Positions 63,287-64,000 of a DNA stretch of 64,000 nt are shown here, one piece after another. The position numbers were made by a program, and so were the translations under genes. Location: assembly GCF_900215435.1 (NCBI RefSeq), contig NZ_OCMY01000001.1:2666001-2730000 (forward strand), read 5' to 3'. The stretch comes from Candidatus Pantoea floridensis. GTDB lineage: Bacteria > Pseudomonadota > Gammaproteobacteria > Enterobacterales > Enterobacteriaceae. Within the stretch, counting starts at the first letter, position 1; every line of letters starts with the position of its first letter. The notes under the pieces are model-generated. The model searched no databases and was not told the origin of the DNA. It was given only the letters and a program-made list of their open reading frames with translations.

Positions 63287-64000
63287 TTACACCGGCGAAA
63301 CATCCTGACGCAGCACGCGATGACCATGCGCGATCAGCGCATCTGTTACGCTGCGCATCAAGCGACTTTCCGGAGCAAAACGGTGCCAATACAGCATCCG
63401 ACGCTGGTACAAACCCGGCGTTAAATCCACCAGCTCACCTTGCGCCAGCTCGCGCTCAATTTGCAGATGCGGAATCATACAGCACACGGAACCCTGGCGG
63501 GCTAACTGCACAAAGGCTTCTGATGAGTTAACGATGTGGCAGGGCACGCTGCCCGGCGACAGGTCAAAGTTCTGCTGTAAAAATGCCTGATGCATATCAT
63601 CCAGATGGTCGAATGCCACCGCCGGCGCTTTCAGTAACGCCGAGCGCGTAACGCCGTTTGGGAAATAGCGTGCGGCAAATTCTGGCGATGCGCAGAACAG
63701 ATAATCCAATGCGCCCAGTTGATCCACCAAACAGCTTGGTAGCGGTTGCGGCTGAATACTCACTGCACCAACCACTTCACCGCGACGCAGACGTTCCTGG
63801 GTGCGGGTTTCATCTTCCACCTGCAAATTCAGACGCACAGGCGAATCGGCCAGCACATCTTTTAGCGCCGGCAGCAGCCAGGTTGCCAGACTGTCGGCGT
63901 TGACCGCCAGCGACAGCAGCAGTGGCGTTGTTCCGCCGTTATCGTCACCTAGCCACTCCTCTTCCAGTAGCTCAACCTGATGCAATAACGCCAGCAATTT
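63287..64000 (-). CDS. argP: LysR-family regulator ArgP, C-terminal part (5' end outside window)
   Basis: A LysR-type regulator that activates argO and others in response to arginine/lysine. The visible part covers the effector domain: [67 protein letters not shown] and the C-terminal [15 protein letters not shown]. The DNA-binding N-terminus, about 60 residues, lies beyond the window. The frame is still open at 64000. Position after yggE matches E. coli. Confidence 0.95.
   Translation of the reverse strand, partial: KLLALLHQVELLEEEWLGDDNGGTTPLLLSLAVNADSLATWLLPALKDVLADSPVRLNLQVEDETRTQERLRRGEVVGAVSIQPQPLPSCLVDQLGALDYLFCASPEFAARYFPNGVTRSALLKAPAVAFDHLDDMHQAFLQQNFDLSPGSVPCHIVNSSEAFVQLARQGSVCCMIPHLQIERELAQGELVDLTPGLYQRRMLYWHRFAPESRLMRSVTDALIAHGHRVLRQDVSPV

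Overview
The window looks like chromosomal DNA of an enterobacterium of the Erwiniaceae/Pantoea type. The right part carries the enterobacterial block speB, yidB-like, loiP, tktA, epd, pgk, fbaA, mscS, argO, yggE, argP, and several intergenic palindromes and an ERIC element are of enterobacterial type. The genus is inferred from protein similarity and gene order recalled from memory; no search was run. No tRNA, rRNA, CRISPR array, insertion sequence or phage gene was seen.

Region 1 (1-21.6 kb): the tail of an EAL-domain protein, a small ORF, then a 5357-residue Bap-like adhesin made of about 46 Ig-like repeats. It is followed by its type I secretion operon: a TolC-like outer membrane channel, a LapB-like ABC exporter and a HlyD/LapC-like adaptor, each overlapping the next by 4 bp.

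Region 2 (21.8-47.4 kb): an ABC-transporter-dependent capsule locus. kpsC and kpsS lie on the plus strand. Everything else runs on the minus strand from a JUMPStart/ops leader: lipoprotein, kpsD, kpsM, kpsT, kpsE, a serotype-type middle section, and rmlBADC for dTDP-L-rhamnose. The middle section (33.5-41.9 kb) is visibly AT-rich and tightly overlapping. It encodes a 1103-residue two-domain glycosyltransferase, two unrecognised proteins, a DRE-TIM aldolase with an extra C-terminal Rossmann-like domain, a HAD phosphatase and a CMP-sugar synthetase-like gene broken by a 2-bp TA insertion. Aldolase, phosphatase and cytidylyltransferase together suggest an unusual route to a CMP-activated 2-keto-3-deoxy (ulosonic) acid. 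This is the best candidate for an undescribed system here. Three more glycosyltransferases follow before rmlB. A promoter-like block near 47.4 kb recurs, without gaps, ahead of rmlB near 28.9 kb.

Region 3 (47.4-64 kb): conserved housekeeping genes. speB lies behind a terminator and an ERIC element. epd-pgk-fbaA is preceded by two Cra-like operators. mscS and argO follow. Between argO and yggE lies a three-gene accessory module (FAD-dependent oxidoreductase, IclR-type regulator, MFS anion symporter) that is absent from the E. coli arrangement argO-yggE-argP as I recall it. The window ends inside argP.
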